Shown here piece by piece: positions 43,848-55,810 of a stretch of 64,000 nt of DNA; the stretch's first letter is position 1; each line of letters begins with the position of its first letter. The DNA is from Aricia agestis (lineage: Eukaryota; Arthropoda; Insecta; Lepidoptera; Lycaenidae). The stretch is from NCBI RefSeq assembly GCF_905147365.1, contig NC_056407.1, positions 24,703,980-24,767,979 on the forward strand, written 5' to 3'. Below the pieces are notes generated by a model that worked only from the letters and a program-made list of their open reading frames with translations, searched no databases and was not told where the DNA came from. The translations under genes were made by a program, and so were the position numbers.

Positions 43848-45139
43848 CGAGGGCTGCTATTTATGTATCCGGAATTAAAAAAAGAAACAAACATATATCA
43901 TTTAATATGGTTTTATTGCTTTTCAAAATATTCGCCGCGATGATCGACACACTTTTGCATACGCTGGAACCAATTTTCATAGCACTTTTTCCATTCTGAT
44001 TGAGGTATCTCCAAAACGTGCATTTTGAACGCATCAACAGCCTCTTCGCGGCTCGAAAAACGTTGACCACGTAATTTGTTCTTCGCGTATGGAAATAAAA
44101 AGAAATCGTTAGGTGCCAAATCAGGGCTGTACGGCGGATGACCAGTCAATTCGATCTTTTGACCCTCCAAAAACTGAGTTGTTTCAGCTGAGGTGTGACA
44201 GCTAGCATTGTCGTGATGTAATATGATTCTGCGTTGTCGGTTGTCCTTTCTTATTTCTTCAAAGACTTCTGGTAAACAAATGGTCGTATACCATTCAGAA
44301 TTAACCGTTTTACGATTCTCTAATGGCACTGTAGCCACATGTCCATTATTTCCAAAAAAACAGGCGACCATTTGCTTCAAAGTACTTTTTGCACGAGTAA
44401 CTTTTGTTGGTTTCGGCTCATCTTGGAACACCCACACCGTTGACTGTTGTTTAGTTTCGGGGTCATATGCATAGATCCAAGATTCATCACCTGTGTAGAT
44501 ATTATAAACGGCTTTTGACGTACCACGGTTGTATTTTTTTATCATTTTTTTGCACCAATCGACACGAGCCCGTTTTTGATCGATTGTCAAGTTGTGCGGA
44601 ATCCAACGCGAACATATTTTTTTTACAGCCAAATGTTCGTGTAATATCTTATGTATGCTCGTCATATTTATGCCTAAGGACGCCTCTATCTCGCGATATG
44701 TAACATGACGATCACGCATTATTAGTTCCCGCACAGCATCTATATTTTGTGGGACAACAGCTGTTTTTGGGCGACCTTCTTTATTTTCATCCGTGAGCAT
44801 AGACCGCCCACGATTAAACTCACTGTACCAGTGATAAACAGTGGTTTTTGATGGTGCTTCATCTCCAAAAGTTGTGGTGAGTTGAATAAAGCACTGTTGT
44901 TGATTTAGCCCACGCCGAAAATCGTAGTAAATCATTGCACGAAAATGTTCACGCGTTAAATCCATGGCAAATGAAGACACGCAATTTTCAAAATGACGCC
45001 ACAATGGAAAAATAATTGACAGTCACATGAAACAAAATGTATTCTTCAACCAAAGAGTTCTATTTTCAAATGTTGTAATTACTTTTTAAATATTGTTCTT
45101 GTAAGTGGCCAGTTCCGGATACATAAATAGCAGCCCTCG
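43848..45139 (-). mobile_element. Mariner transposon, apparently intact
   Basis: 27-bp perfect inverted ends (CGAGGGCTGCTATTTATG...), TA on both sides (43846-43847, 45140-45141), total 1292 bp, with an uninterrupted transposase on the minus strand. All parts needed for an autonomous mariner are present. It is inserted in cactus intron 2, antisense to the host gene. Confidence 0.95.
43913..45004 (-). CDS. Mariner transposase (D,D34D)
   Basis: 363 codons from the first ATG. The family usually starts nearer the LTREHFRAMIYYDF segment, so Met14 (44965) is the likelier start, giving 350 residues against a usual 345-350. An N-terminal HTH pair (about 15-125) is followed by the catalytic triad: TGDES (Asp173), HHDNASCH (Asp265) and SPDLAPND (Asp300). 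The last two are 34 residues apart, the mariner signature. The WVFQDE motif and the usual YSPDLAP are present. No frameshift or stop interrupts it. It acts in the nucleus on its own TA-flanked ends by cut and paste. Confidence 0.95.
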   Translation of the reverse strand: MWRHFENCVSSFAMDLTREHFRAMIYYDFRRGLNQQQCFIQLTTTFGDEAPSKTTVYHWYSEFNRGRSMLTDENKEGRPKTAVVPQNIDAVRELIMRDRHVTYREIEASLGINMTSIHKILHEHLAVKKICSRWIPHNLTIDQKRARVDWCKKMIKKYNRGTSKAVYNIYTGDESWIYAYDPETKQQSTVWVFQDEPKPTKVTRAKSTLKQMVACFFGNNGHVATVPLENRKTVNSEWYTTICLPEVFEEIRKDNRQRRIILHHDNASCHTSAETTQFLEGQKIELTGHPPYSPDLAPNDFFLFPYAKNKLRGQRFSSREEAVDAFKMHVLEIPQSEWKKCYENWFQRMQKCVDHRGEYFEKQ

Positions 45140-45269
45140 TAGTTGACATCAATTGGCATGGTATCAATAGATTTCACTTGTTTTAATTTGAATTATATCA
45201 TTAATAATTAAATTTTAAAGGAATTTTTTATACGGAGCAGTGTTTATAGTTTAAGTGACAGCTGTCAAG

Positions 45270-45475
45270 TCTCGATTCCTCATGGATCCCCCATGGATCA
45301 TCAGATCACCACTTTTGTGAACATGGTACCAAATTCGAGCTAAACCCTATACAACACAAAAATTATTTTGAAAATCGGATCATAAACGACTGAGTAATCG
45401 TTGAACATACAAAAAAAAAGATACATACAGCCGAACGTATTACCTCCTCCTTTTTGGAAGTCGGTCAAAAAAAAT
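45270..45475 (+). repeat. Dispersed repeat ending CTCCTCCTTTTTGGAAGTCG (second copy)
   Basis: Near copy of 34120-34312. It is followed by an inverted scrap of the GTGCGAGT family (45541-45593) facing the complete copy at 45648. Confidence 0.65.
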
Positions 45476-45647
45476 CGCGCCCAAAGAAGTCGGTTACAAA
45501 CAAACATACAGGTGAAGCTAATAAAAAGCGTATAATAAACCTTATTGCTGCTGCTTCATGGGCGAGTCCAACTCGCACTTGGCTGGTTTTTTTTCATGTT
45601 TACAACAAACTCAACTATTTTGCCTTCCTCTGGGTGTCACGTGTGTC

Positions 45648-46292
45648 AAAAAAAAAACCGGCCAAGTGTAAGTTGGACTCGCCCATTAAGGGTTCCGCAG
45701 CAGCAATAAGGTTTATTTTTATGAAATTAAGAGGTTTTTGATTTATTTTCATATTTCAGTTGATTTAATGGAAGTTAAATTAAGGTTTACCATTTATGAT
45801 GCATTAAAAAAACTACTGGCTAGATCTCGTTCGAACCAATTTTCGTTGGTAGTTTTTGTAGTACTCGTAATGTACATCATATTATATTTTTTTAGACTTA
45901 TCGTGTACTTTAGAAGTTAGAGGGGGGGGGGGGACACATTTTTGGAAAAGTGTCTCTCGGAAACTATTCAGGTTAGAAAAAAATGATTTTAGAAACCTCA
46001 ATATGATTTTTAAGACCTATCCATAGATACCCCACACGCATAGGTTAGATGAATTTTTTTTCTATTTCAGTTGTATCTATGGGGACCCCTAAATTTTTTT
46101 ATAATTTTTCCATTTTTGTATCAAAATCTTAAAGCGGTTCACAGACTACATCTACTTACCAAGTTTCAATAGTATAGCTCTTATAGTTTCGGAGAAAAGT
46201 GGCTGTGACATACGGACGGACAGACAGACAGACGGATATGACGAATCTATAAGGGTTCCGTTTTTTGCCATTTAGCTACGGAACCCTAAAAA
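45648..46292 (+). repeat. GGCCAAGTGCGAGT-type repeat
   Basis: Starts AAAAAAACCGGCCAAGTGTA and ends TTAGCTACGGAACCCTAAAA; GCAGCAG subfamily with an internal G-run and (GACA)n. An inverted fragment of the same family lies 55 bp upstream. Confidence 0.85.
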
Positions 46293-47807
46293 TGAAGGTC
46301 AATTGTTTTGTGGAATACCAATTACCACATAATCTAAAATAAATGGTTGGCAGCGGGCCAGCTCTAGCTATTTGGGACGTGATCAAAATAGACGCGAGCC
46401 GACCTAATACATTTAAACATCTGCATCCGAGACCAAGCCCCCCGCCATTTCACAAAATTCCCCCGAATTCGAAATTTAAATTAAACTAATAAGCTCGAAA
46501 GTTCACAGCATCGGAAAACGAGTTACATATTTTATGAAAGCTGCTAATTTAATAGAAATTCAGATAATGAAAAGCCGCTCATACCAGCCGAGTCATCTTT
46601 AGATGATAATTGATAAGTATTAAAGGTTTAAAACCCAAAGCAAAAGCAAAAAGAACATATTTTAACAGAAGAGCTAAAAAATTAATGTCTTAAATATTCT
46701 CCACTATTGACTAACGCACTTAATTTTAATTTATCAGCTGTTAATTTATTCATTATCAAAATATTTTTTGTCAATATTTCATTTTCAACGAAATGAGAGT
46801 CCTCGTATGCGTCAATTGAAGAGACGTAGTAAAGGTGAAAGACTCTATAAGAGATAATGTGATTATATCCAAACTCTCATTTTCTCGTTTATAATAACAA
46901 TATTATTGTTGGCAGTGTAAACTATTATGAATTTTATGTATTTTTTAACTGGGACCGCTATCTTGCTTAAAGTTATCCATGGATTGCGTGTTACATATTA
47001 GAGAAATCGTGTCAGGTTTTAAAATGTGTAGGTATTTAAGTTTTTATCGTAACTATATTATGTGGGTATATAATTGAGGCTATTGTTATAAAATGCGTGC
47101 GATCGGTCAGCATTGCGAGGAGTACCCAAAAGATTTTTTTATTATAATCGGTGATCTAATTGTTATTTATTTGAATAGTTCCTAGAGTAACGTTTGTAAT
47201 CAACTAATGACACTATCACGTGGGCATTCTGTATGACTATTATGTTGTTATCATTTCATTATGCAAATGTCTACAAGATAACTTTGTTTGAATTGTTGGC
47301 GTCTATTGCGAATGTCTCGGATTTTAGAACATCATTGGCCTTCTATTTCAGTCGACGTATTTTTACGTCTCAAGAAACTTTTTTTGTAGCTCGAATTAGT
47401 CGCAATGAAGCAATTTCTGTTTTCATTTCATAAAAAAATAGTTTTCAGAATAGAGTTATGTTTGACCTCTCACTTTGTAATATTATATAGGTACTGTTGA
47501 AGAATAAATTGACCCATTAATAGTAATAATTATTTTGACCGTTAATGCACTAAATTAAAATCAATTATGATTATAAACATAATTGTTGAGTCTCGTGAGA
47601 GAAAGCGCATAACAGTAGGTTAGTAGCTACTGCTATTTTAATGCGTTCTACATAATATTATGTTTAGGACGTATTAAAATATCCCAATTATCTAGCTGTG
47701 GAATATTTTTATCGTCCCATAATCGCACTTAATCTAGAGTGTTTACTGGATTAAAAAAATTAAAAAAGTGCGAGTGTGTGTGTAAAAGTTTATTTACATT
47801 GTTTCAG
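46293..47807. other. Distal intron 2, nothing recognised
   Basis: Unique AT-rich sequence up to the exon 3 acceptor; short ORFs here lack motifs. Confidence 0.4.
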
Positions 47808-47896
47808 GACAAATGTGCGTGCATCTTGCCGCCAGTGCCGGCCATTTGGATACGCTTCGTTATCTCGTCAACTACGGAGCCGATATTAACGCGAGG
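47808..47896 (+). CDS. cact: cactus coding exon 3: ankyrin repeat 4
   Basis: A small exon 21 kb downstream of exon 2. The acceptor ATTGTTTCAG precedes (G)QMCVHLAASAGHLDTLRYLV and NYGADINAR, and the donor is GTAAGC at 47897. Phase fits: one base from exon 2 plus GA gives Gly233. VHLAASAGH and YGADINA are classic ankyrin residues. Encodes residues 233-262. Confidence 0.95.
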
Positions 47897-48605
47897 GTAA
47901 GCATAAATAATTATAAGCATAAAATATATTATCAGGTAAAAATGCGACGCGTCCGCAAAGTGCGCACGACACGCCAACTTCGTGCGCGCGCGTCCGCAAA
48001 GCGCGTTCATTTATAGCGTACATATCTGCAGAGAGGGACTACTCTCTTCTAACTGGTGTTTTTTTTAAATAATGGCTTTGCAATGTTTCGAAATACCATT
48101 GCCAACAATTAAATTTTCCAATCACAATTCCACACTATCTAGATTCTAGCCCCATTGACGATTGAGTGAGGATCGTCATCCTTGAGTCATTGTTTCCTCA
48201 ATCATTGGGAAACCCGGCGTCTAAACAGCTGATAAGATAGCATTGCGGCTGGGTTTTTTATTTACATCACTACGTACGGTACGTTGTAAAACCTTGTACC
48301 TGGTATTGTTGTCACGTACATTCGAGAAAATGAGAGGTCACCCATAAAACCCTCGGTTTTTAATAATAATGTAGCTTCCTATGAAATATTTTCTTTAGTG
48401 TGTCAACAATGTAATTCTATGGCTCACTGAATGGCTACATATTCATTAGGTCACATCTCAAGTTTAAGTGTCAAATCACTCTACCTAATCCTTAACTGGC
48501 AAATTATTATTTAAATTCTTCGTCGCCTACTTCACGCTATAAAAATTATGAGAGCACACTATTAAATCGTGAAATCATTAGCTGATTAATCCTCTAATTT
48601 TGCAG
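47897..48605 (+). other. cact: cactus intron 3 (709 bp)
   Basis: GTAAGC ... TTTGCAG. The 5' part has a CpG-rich patch with CGCGTCCGCAAAGTGCGCAC and a near copy (GCGCGTCCGCAAAGCGCG). No repeat family was recognised. Confidence 0.9.
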
Positions 48606-48818
48606 GAGGGTCTCGCCGGGTCCACGGCTCTGCACATCGCGGTCAGACGCGGCGACAAAACCATGACGAAGTGGCTGCTGGAGCGGTGCAGCAGCCTCGA
48701 TAGCAGCACGGCCGACTACGGGGGCCGCACACCGCGTCGTCTGGCGAAGAGGACCAAGCTGCATGCGTTGTTTGGTGCCTCGGAAGATTCCGACGACGAT
48801 TCCGACGAGGAGGACGAT
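48606..48818 (+). CDS. cact: cactus coding exon 4: ankyrin repeats 5-6 and start of acidic tail
   Basis: Acceptor TTTTGCAG, then EGLAGSTALHIAVRRGDKTM (repeat 5), ADYGGRTPRRLAKRTKLHAL (repeat 6) and the acidic SEDSDDDSDEEDD, ending at donor GTAGGT (48819). Exactly 71 codons, phase 0 at both ends, residues 263-333. GC content is much higher than in the introns on both sides. The GTAGGT donor is weaker than the others, and read-through stays open to a stop at 48867, so intron retention would give a slightly shorter protein. Confidence 0.94.
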
Positions 48819-48857
48819 GTAGGTAGAACGCTTCTGCAGTTAAAGGGAGAACAGTCA

Positions 48858-49060
48858 AAAACTGGCTAAGTGCGTGTCGGGCCACGCGCAATATATATAG
48901 GGTTCCGTAGTACCGCTAGTTTTTGATAATTTTTGTATGGTCAATGAATGTACATTTATAACGTGTTTTACACTACTAACAACATCATCTCAGTTACGTT
49001 CAAAGGAATTTGAACGAAAAGTTCCTATATACTTCGCCGAATACATTTTTTTAGTTGATC
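48858..49060 (+). repeat. GTGCGTGTCGG repeat end just inside intron 4
   Basis: GGCTAAGTGCGTGTCGGGCC to AGTACCGCTAG and TAACGTGTTTTACACTAC matches, inverted, the right end of the 52049-52777 element. It begins only 40 bp after the exon 4 donor. Confidence 0.75.
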
Positions 49061-49675
49061 GACTATAACTCGAAAGGCGCCATTCCTCCGCAGCGCACGG
49101 AGAGACTACGCACGTGCGTCAAGCTTCGCTTTGCAAGAAAATATATTATGTGACTGTGTCCACTGCAACCCACGGACACGCTACGCACGAATTGACTCAC
49201 GTAGCTTGCTCGAATATGGTGCACACGTAGCTCAACGCTGGCCACGCAGCCCACGCTACGCATGCTGTACACGGGAATACACGGAAGGTGTAGGGTGGGA
49301 GTGACTAGGGATGGGTAAGCACTGCACTAATATTTACTCGGACCAGAGTAAATACTCAGTAAAATGAATTAAGACACAGTCTGATGATAATGAATTATAG
49401 CTAAGAACACTCTCGATCCTGTCAGCTTTCAAACAAAAAAATACTAGATCAAAATCGGCCCACCCGTTTGGATGCTACGATGCCACGGACAGATACACAC
49501 ACAGACAGACAAACAGACAGACAAACAGACAGACACGTCAAACTTATAACACCCCTCTTTTTTGTCGGGGGTTAATTAAGAAATTTAAGAAATCGGTTAT
49601 ATGTGAGTCGGTTCATCTACGAACTTTAGATAAAAAATCTTATGTACCAGTGATACAATGAGGCATCTATCGAAA

Positions 49676-49860
49676 GTAAAGTCAAAGTCAAAATTTTTTA
49701 TTCAGAATAGGTTTTTTCAAACACTTTCCGAACGTAGATGCTACTGGGGCCTACCGCCGGTTCGGGAACTAACCCGGCGAGAAGAACCGGCGTAAGAAAC
49801 TCGCACGGGGCCATCTTTTACCAAAAAGATGGAAAATTACAATGTCATTATGATTAAATA
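49676..49860 (-). repeat. Probable non-LTR retrotransposon 3' end
   Basis: AAAGTCAAAGTCAAAATTTT followed by GGGGCCTACCGCCGGTTCGG and CCCGGCGAGAAGAACCGGCG is the conserved end of a common lepidopteran LINE, inserted on the minus strand with its TTTGAC tail repeats at 49676. No reverse transcriptase is nearby; it is 5' truncated. Confidence 0.6.
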
Positions 49861-50839
49861 AAAAAAAACTAAATTATAATAAAAGTATTGTAAATAACAT
49901 AATACTTAATACATAACTTATATCGGACGTGGCACAAAAATAAAAAAAAATAGGTATGGTTTCTTGAAAAAAAATATACATATACATATACAAAAATCTT
50001 CATACCCTTTTGACAGTTAAGTGAAACAAAAGATACGAAATGCCATTTACGTAAAAGAGACAGTTCTCTTTTTAAACGTCGAACTGCAAAGTTTCTTGTG
50101 CGTGGAGAGTAACATAAATAGCCGTAGAGTAGACACTTGATACAAAAGTATTAGTAGGTAAGAAATGAAATAACTTATGTAAGAGTTAATTTTATTTATT
50201 GAAAATTTTAACATCGAAATAATTAATAATGGAATATACTACATAAAATTCAAATTATATGTATACCTTCAAAAATATTTAATTTTTTTACTTTTTTTTC
50301 TCTTTGAAATTTTTTGTATATTTTCTTACCTAATATCGCATAGCGTATAAAATAGAATACAAATAAACTGCAATTGTAGGCATTTAAGTCACGATTTAAC
50401 AGTCATATGGCGAGTCTGCACTAACTGCAGCGCAATGATCTAATATCGCTGTCTCTTTCTTCGCCTGAGCTATGACGGAAATTCAGTTTTTCTAGATTGT
50501 TCGAAAAAATAATTGAAAATTTAAACAATCGAGGTATTTATTACATACAAGACATGTGGTAAGAGATTCCATGTGTTTTGTTTACTTTCGAGTCATAATT
50601 GGTACATTTTCGAAACACACACGACGGCATTTTCAATTTATTTAGGTAAGACAAGACGCGACACGTTCGTGACTGCGCTCGATGCAGACTAAACAACAGA
50701 CGACCCAATTGGGCCGTATTTGAATCTTCACAACGCGCGCGGTAGTAACATATCTGCTTTGAGTTTTTCATACAATATCATTGATTTCAATTCTTTTTTT
50801 AGGCCAAAAATTTGCCGATAGGAACTAGGCCCCATTTTA

Positions 50840-51260
<421 letters not shown>

Positions 51261-51888
51261 GTCAGTGCCAAAAGCAAAAAAAAAAACGACCAAAATATTA
51301 GTGACAGCCGACAGGTTTCTGAGGTTCTTTGACAGGATTTTTTTTATTATTCACGAATTATGAGTGCTAGTGATTAACATCTAACAGATTACCTGTAAAT
51401 GATGCTGCTGAAAACTTATGTACAAAACCTCACAAACTGTACATTCATGTGAAATAACATTAATATTATAATACATATTATTGTAATTGCTTTATTGTCC
51501 AATATTATTCATTAGTAATAACTAACAATATTAAAATTGATTTAGTTTTAAATAAAATTAATTTTAAAATGCAATTTTGTAAATTGTCTTGACTCAAATA
51601 TACAAAATTCAGACTATCAATTATTTATATGGATGCTAAGCGTTTTATGCTAATTATTATTATTACACCTTGAATTTCGTATGACGTCCAGTTTCCTAAA
51701 ATTCAATTGTGTATGCATTTAAAAATAATTTTGCATAATAAAGTCTTCGTAGAATTAAAAGAATTGTTATAATATTATTCACGTATATTATAACACTTTT
51801 AACAATAATAATTAGAAAACAAAGAAAAATAACACCTGCCTCATACCTGTACACGGTTAACATATTTTTTTCTTTTTACTATACACTA

Positions 51889-52035
51889 GCGACCCGCCCC
51901 GGCTTCGCACGGGTATAAAATGTATAATAGCCTATGTCATTTACTGAAAAAATGATTAAAATCGATTCAGTAGTTTTGATTTATGTTCATTACTACCCGT
52001 GGCCCGCATTGGTCGGTACCGCGGCAAAAGCTACG
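51889..52035 (-). mobile_element. Helitron-like 3' fragment
   Basis: CTAGCGACCCGCCCCGGCTT then GGTATAAAATGTATAATAGC and AAATCGATTCAGTAGTTTTG; read on the minus strand it ends in CTAG. Confidence 0.55.
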
Positions 52036-52048
52036 TCCCGTAATTTTT

Positions 52049-52777
52049 AGGGCTCCGTAGTCAACAAGGAACCCTTATAGTTTCGGTCTGTCCGTCCGTC
52101 TGTCCGTCCGTCTGTCCGTCCGTCTGTCCGTCTGTCTGTCCGTCTGTCTGTCAGTCTTTATGTCTGTCTGTCTGTCCGTGGTTTTGCTCAGATACTATAA
52201 GACCTACAAAGCTGTAATTTGGCAAGAATGCACATATTAATGATGCCGACCAAATGGTACATGAAATCTTAAAAAAATATATTTTTATGGTACCTTCCCT
52301 AAATCCCTACACATCAAGCGGGGATGATTATTTTTTTTCGCGTCCACCCCATCGTGTGGGGTGTCGTTTAATAGGTTTTTAAAAAAACATTATGAGTATT
52401 CATACATAATTTTTCGATGTAGGGATCCGTTTGTGAAATATTAAGTTTAAAAGTGGGAAAATCGTTAGAGACCAGTGTCCCCCCTTCTAACAGCTAAACG
52501 GTTGCTTCTGGAAATGTGAAAAAATTAACGGGAGGATAAATTAAAGGAAAACTATCATGGCTAAGAAGACTTCATAAGTTATTGAGTAATAGTCGATCAA
52601 CTAAAAAAAAATGTATTCGGCGAAATATAAAGCAACTTTTCGTGTTGAGATGATGTTGTTATTAGTGTAAAACACGTTACAAATGTATATTCATTGTCCA
52701 TACAAAAATTAAAAAATAACTAGCGGTACTACGGAACCATATATTGCGCGTGGACCGACACGCACTTGGCCGGTTTT
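52049..52777 (-). repeat. GTGCGTGTCGG-subfamily repeat
   Basis: Left end GGGCTCCGTAGTCAACAAGG, then a (TCCGTCTG)n run; right end AGCGGTACTACGGAACC to CCGACACGCACTTGGCCGG. Same plan as the GTGCGAGT repeats but a distinct subfamily; its right end matches 48858-49060 inverted. Confidence 0.75.
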
Positions 52778-52989
52778 TAAATCTGTAATATCTTCGAAAA
52801 TATTCATTTAAATCATATGATGTAGGGCCATATAGATCTATAATAAATCAATTATGTATTTAAAGTATTTACTTGAATAAGGATTATTGGCGTATTGGTT
52901 AAAATCGCTTCGAAAATAAGCCATTATTTGAAGTTAAAAGTAAATGACAAAACAATGTTATTGTGGGATATCCATAAGATGTAGATATA

Positions 52990-53248
52990 CAGTGTGTAAC
53001 GAAAATAAGTGATAATACTTTAGGGTGTGTGCGTGTTCCTTGTAGAGAGTTCACTGTGAAAGTAGCAGCTCTGAAAGACGAAAAATTTTTTTCACTTTTG
53101 TATGGGCAAGAGTCCGAGCGTCACGAGTTTCCCCATACAAAAGTGAAAAAAAATGTTGGTCGTTCAGCGCTGCTACTTTCACAGTGAACTCTATACAAGG
53201 AACACGTACACACCCTAAAGTATTATCACTTATTTTTGTTACACACTG
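52990..53248. mobile_element. Near-perfect palindromic MITE (CAGTGTGTAAC ends)
   Basis: CAGTGTGTAACGAAAATAAG, ACTTTAGGGTGTGTGCGTGT, AGTTCACTGTGAAAGTAGCA and TTCACTTTTGTATGGG are all mirrored. 259 bp, flanked by TATA on both sides. No ORF. Confidence 0.85.
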
Positions 53249-53252
53249 TATA

Positions 53253-53624
53253 CAGGGTGCAATTAAACCTTCATGCCAAATTTTGATATTGATCCTTGTT
53301 AAAAATAAAAATACACGTATTTTTTCTTTTATAATCACTCAGTACTAAAATGTTGAGAAAAAGCTTCCGAAAGTTATCCTAAAAAACAATAATTAATGGA
53401 CACGACGCGTCGGCTGCGCGTGACGTGCCCCCGCGCGCGCCTCACCCCCCGCGTAACTCCCGCCCATTCCCCCGCGCCACGAGTGGCCGTTCTGCAACGA
53501 TTTTAAATGGGATAAAATATGTCATTGAAAAAAAAAAACACCCAATTTTTTTTTGTTAAATAGACTCTCCTAATGATACCAAAGCCCTGGAAAAAATTTG
53601 GCAGGAAGGTTTATTTGCACCCTG
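53253..53624. mobile_element. MITE with CAGGGTGCAA ends, abutting the previous one
   Basis: CAGGGTGCAATTAAACCTTC and CAGGAAGGTTTATTTGCACC...CTG are inverse ends, followed inward by GCCAAATTTT and its inverse. 372 bp. TATA/TATA flanks; the left one is shared with the palindromic MITE. The interior has a GC-rich patch (GCGTGACGTGCCCCCGCGCG). Confidence 0.8.
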
Positions 53625-53828
53625 TATAGTATACCATGGCGAAGTTTTCTGTAGACCTTTTCATAGTGTACAATACTTAGTACATTATTTTGATAAATCG
53701 GGTAGGGTTCAGCCTGCGTTTGCAATTTAAGTAGAAAAAATGTAATTATTTACTACATCACACTAGAAACCACAAAAATAATAACATTATTTCTCCAATA
53801 TTTAATAAATGTTATTATACTTATAAAT

Positions 53829-54634
53829 AGGGCCCGGAAAAATATGTATTAAAAAATCCAAAATATGTAAGTACCTACATAAAATACTAAAAAAACTAAA
53901 GAGTAAAAAATCGAAAATATGCAAAAAATATGGACTACAAAATTACAATAATTAAAGAATCTTTTAGTGTAGGTATGAAAAGAGTCACTCGTGACAGTTA
54001 ACAAAGATATAGAGGCCAGAAATATGCTATGCTAGCCAGCATATTTATATAATGGCATAGCTATAATGCCAGAAAGCATAATTGGTTTTGGAATAACTCT
54101 TTATTATAGAAAATAATGGGTCCGCTTAATATTGGCTAAATGATCTCTGCACGTTACATGACGTGATGGTTGCATGCGTCAGACATCAAAAATCGGCACA
54201 GAATTTTGTTTTTTTTTGTGTACCTATTACTTTAAAAATCATTTATTTTATCCGAAGACCGAAACATACTTCAGTTTTTGTTTAGCCGTGTCAGCACTCA
54301 GCAACATGACCTTTAGCATCTGAAACTTTAGTTTCTATTTCTTCAATAATCTTTGGAAACAAAATACGACGATAAAACGCGAGAGGAACGAAATACGCAG
54401 CCGCATGGTGGCGGGAACGTATTTTTTTTGTATTTTTGTGAAAATATAGACGATTGTGACATTTTCTTGCAAAATATGGACTTATCTTTGTAAAACCCTA
54501 AAATATGGAAAAATATGTAAAATAAAACTTCGGTTTTCACGGTCTAAACATGATAATTCATGTAAAAAACACATTCTAGGCCGAAAATCGCGTAAAATAA
54601 AAATATGTATTTACATAATATAAATCCGGGCCCT
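53829..54634. mobile_element. MULE-like element upstream of the last cactus exon
   Basis: Ends AGGGCCCGGAAAAATATGTA and inverse (ATCCGGGCCCT), 806 bp, with AAAATATG motifs repeated near both ends. The direct repeat ACTTATAAAT / ACTTATAAAC (53819-53828, 54635-54644) is 9-10 bp long, which fits Mutator-like elements. No transposase ORF. It lies 178 bp before exon 5. Confidence 0.7.
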
Positions 54635-54812
54635 ACTTATAAACCTTCCTCTTTAATCACTCTATCTATTTAAAAAAACCGCATAGTAGTTAGTTTTAGC
54701 GTAGTTTTATAAGGTTAAAGGAAACAAAGGGACATAGGGGAAAAAAGCGACTTTGTTTTATACTATGTAGTGATATATTAATTATTATGTATTTTTTTCT
54801 TTTTTTTTACAG

Positions 54813-54899
54813 ATGTACGATAGCGATAGCGACACCGACAGCCTGATGGACAGAATTCGCCAGGAAATTCAGAGCCAAAACCTCGTAAACGTTGCCTGA
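54813..54899 (+). CDS. cact: cactus coding exon 5: C-terminal acidic/PEST-like tail and stop
   Basis: After a long pyrimidine tract and acceptor TTTTTTACAG, the exon reads MYDSDSDTDSLMDRIRQEIQ then SQNLVNVA and TGA at 54897-54899. It keeps the frame of exon 4 and continues its Asp/Ser-rich run, as expected of the C-terminal PEST region of IkB proteins, a stretch usually regulated by casein kinase II. Encodes residues 334-361. Confidence 0.92.
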   Translation: MYDSDSDTDSLMDRIRQEIQSQNLVNVA

Positions 54900-55810
54900 T
54901 GATGACAGGTGCTGTGAACGTCCTGATGACAGCCGCTGTCAAAGTCACCCGTGACAGTGACAGGTGCTGTCAGACTCCATGTCTCATGAATCATGATACT
55001 CCACTCCGCCTAAATTCGCCGCGGACAGGCAAGAAAAAAACACTCTAAATTGATGCAAATGCCCTTCTACTCGCATTTTTTTTAAGTTATTGAGGAGTAC
55101 TCAAATTTCAGGACCCGCATATTATAATATTTTTTTTGTAGTCACTACTGGTCGTGTTCAATACAATAAAAACTAAGAGGTTTTTAAATTTGAGAATAGG
55201 CAATGCTTCTAAAGAAGAAACAAAAATAGCTAGAATATTTAATGTATATTGCGTTGAATTATTTTCATGTACATATAATTATTATATTGTTGTCTCTCTC
55301 TTATTTATTTTAATAAAAGAGATGAACAACTCGTTATCAGGTTTGAAAGGATATTACCCTATATATCGGTATTTATTTAGTATTGTTCACTTCCATTTAA
55401 AGTTCTTCATGATTTAAGTGCCTTTTAAAAGTGATGGCTAGCTATTTTAATGTCTTCTAGCCTTGACAGAATGTAAAAACTACTTACTTTACTAGAACTA
55501 TTTTATATTATTCTCATTATTTTATCGTACGGTCGACTGATAAGTTGTATTTTTATTTCTGTTAAACAATGACAAAATACCCCATATTATTGGCGGCCGA
55601 ATATTTTAATTTGTTAATATTGTACCCATTATTGGTAATTTAGGATTAGGCAGATTTATATTCGGAATGTATTTATAGTATCAGATTGGAATGCTATTCG
55701 AATTCGACTTTTTTAATGGAGCAGCACATGACGTTGACGACCAACAGCAACGTTATCGGTAAATGCGTGACATGTCAGTGACAATTAAAATCACTGCCGC
55801 GTAATCGACC
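54900..55810 (+). other. cact: cactus 3' UTR/flank
   Basis: The first 80 bp repeat TGACAGGTGCTGT and GACAGCCGCTGTCA in direct and inverted form. AATAAA occurs at about 55164 and 55311 and could serve as polyadenylation signals. Which is used, if either, cannot be told. Confidence 0.4.

Larger units (their letters stand above)
26810..47807 (+). other. cact: cactus intron 2 (21 kb)
   Basis: GTAAGT ... TTTCAG. It contains Bel-Pao, a broken Tc1/mariner transposase, an intact-looking mariner, four or more GTGCGAGT repeats and a Helitron. Unique stretches without recognised content are about 36330-38050, 39460-40270, 41750-43190 and 46300-47800; the GC-rich block and possible Rel site near 42.5 kb are the only regulatory candidates. 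Confidence 0.9.

Noticed and set aside
48600..48869. Stand-alone ORF starting MQEGLAGSTALH
   Set aside because: The first residues are the acceptor sequence TGCAG; this is cactus exon 4 reading past its donor.
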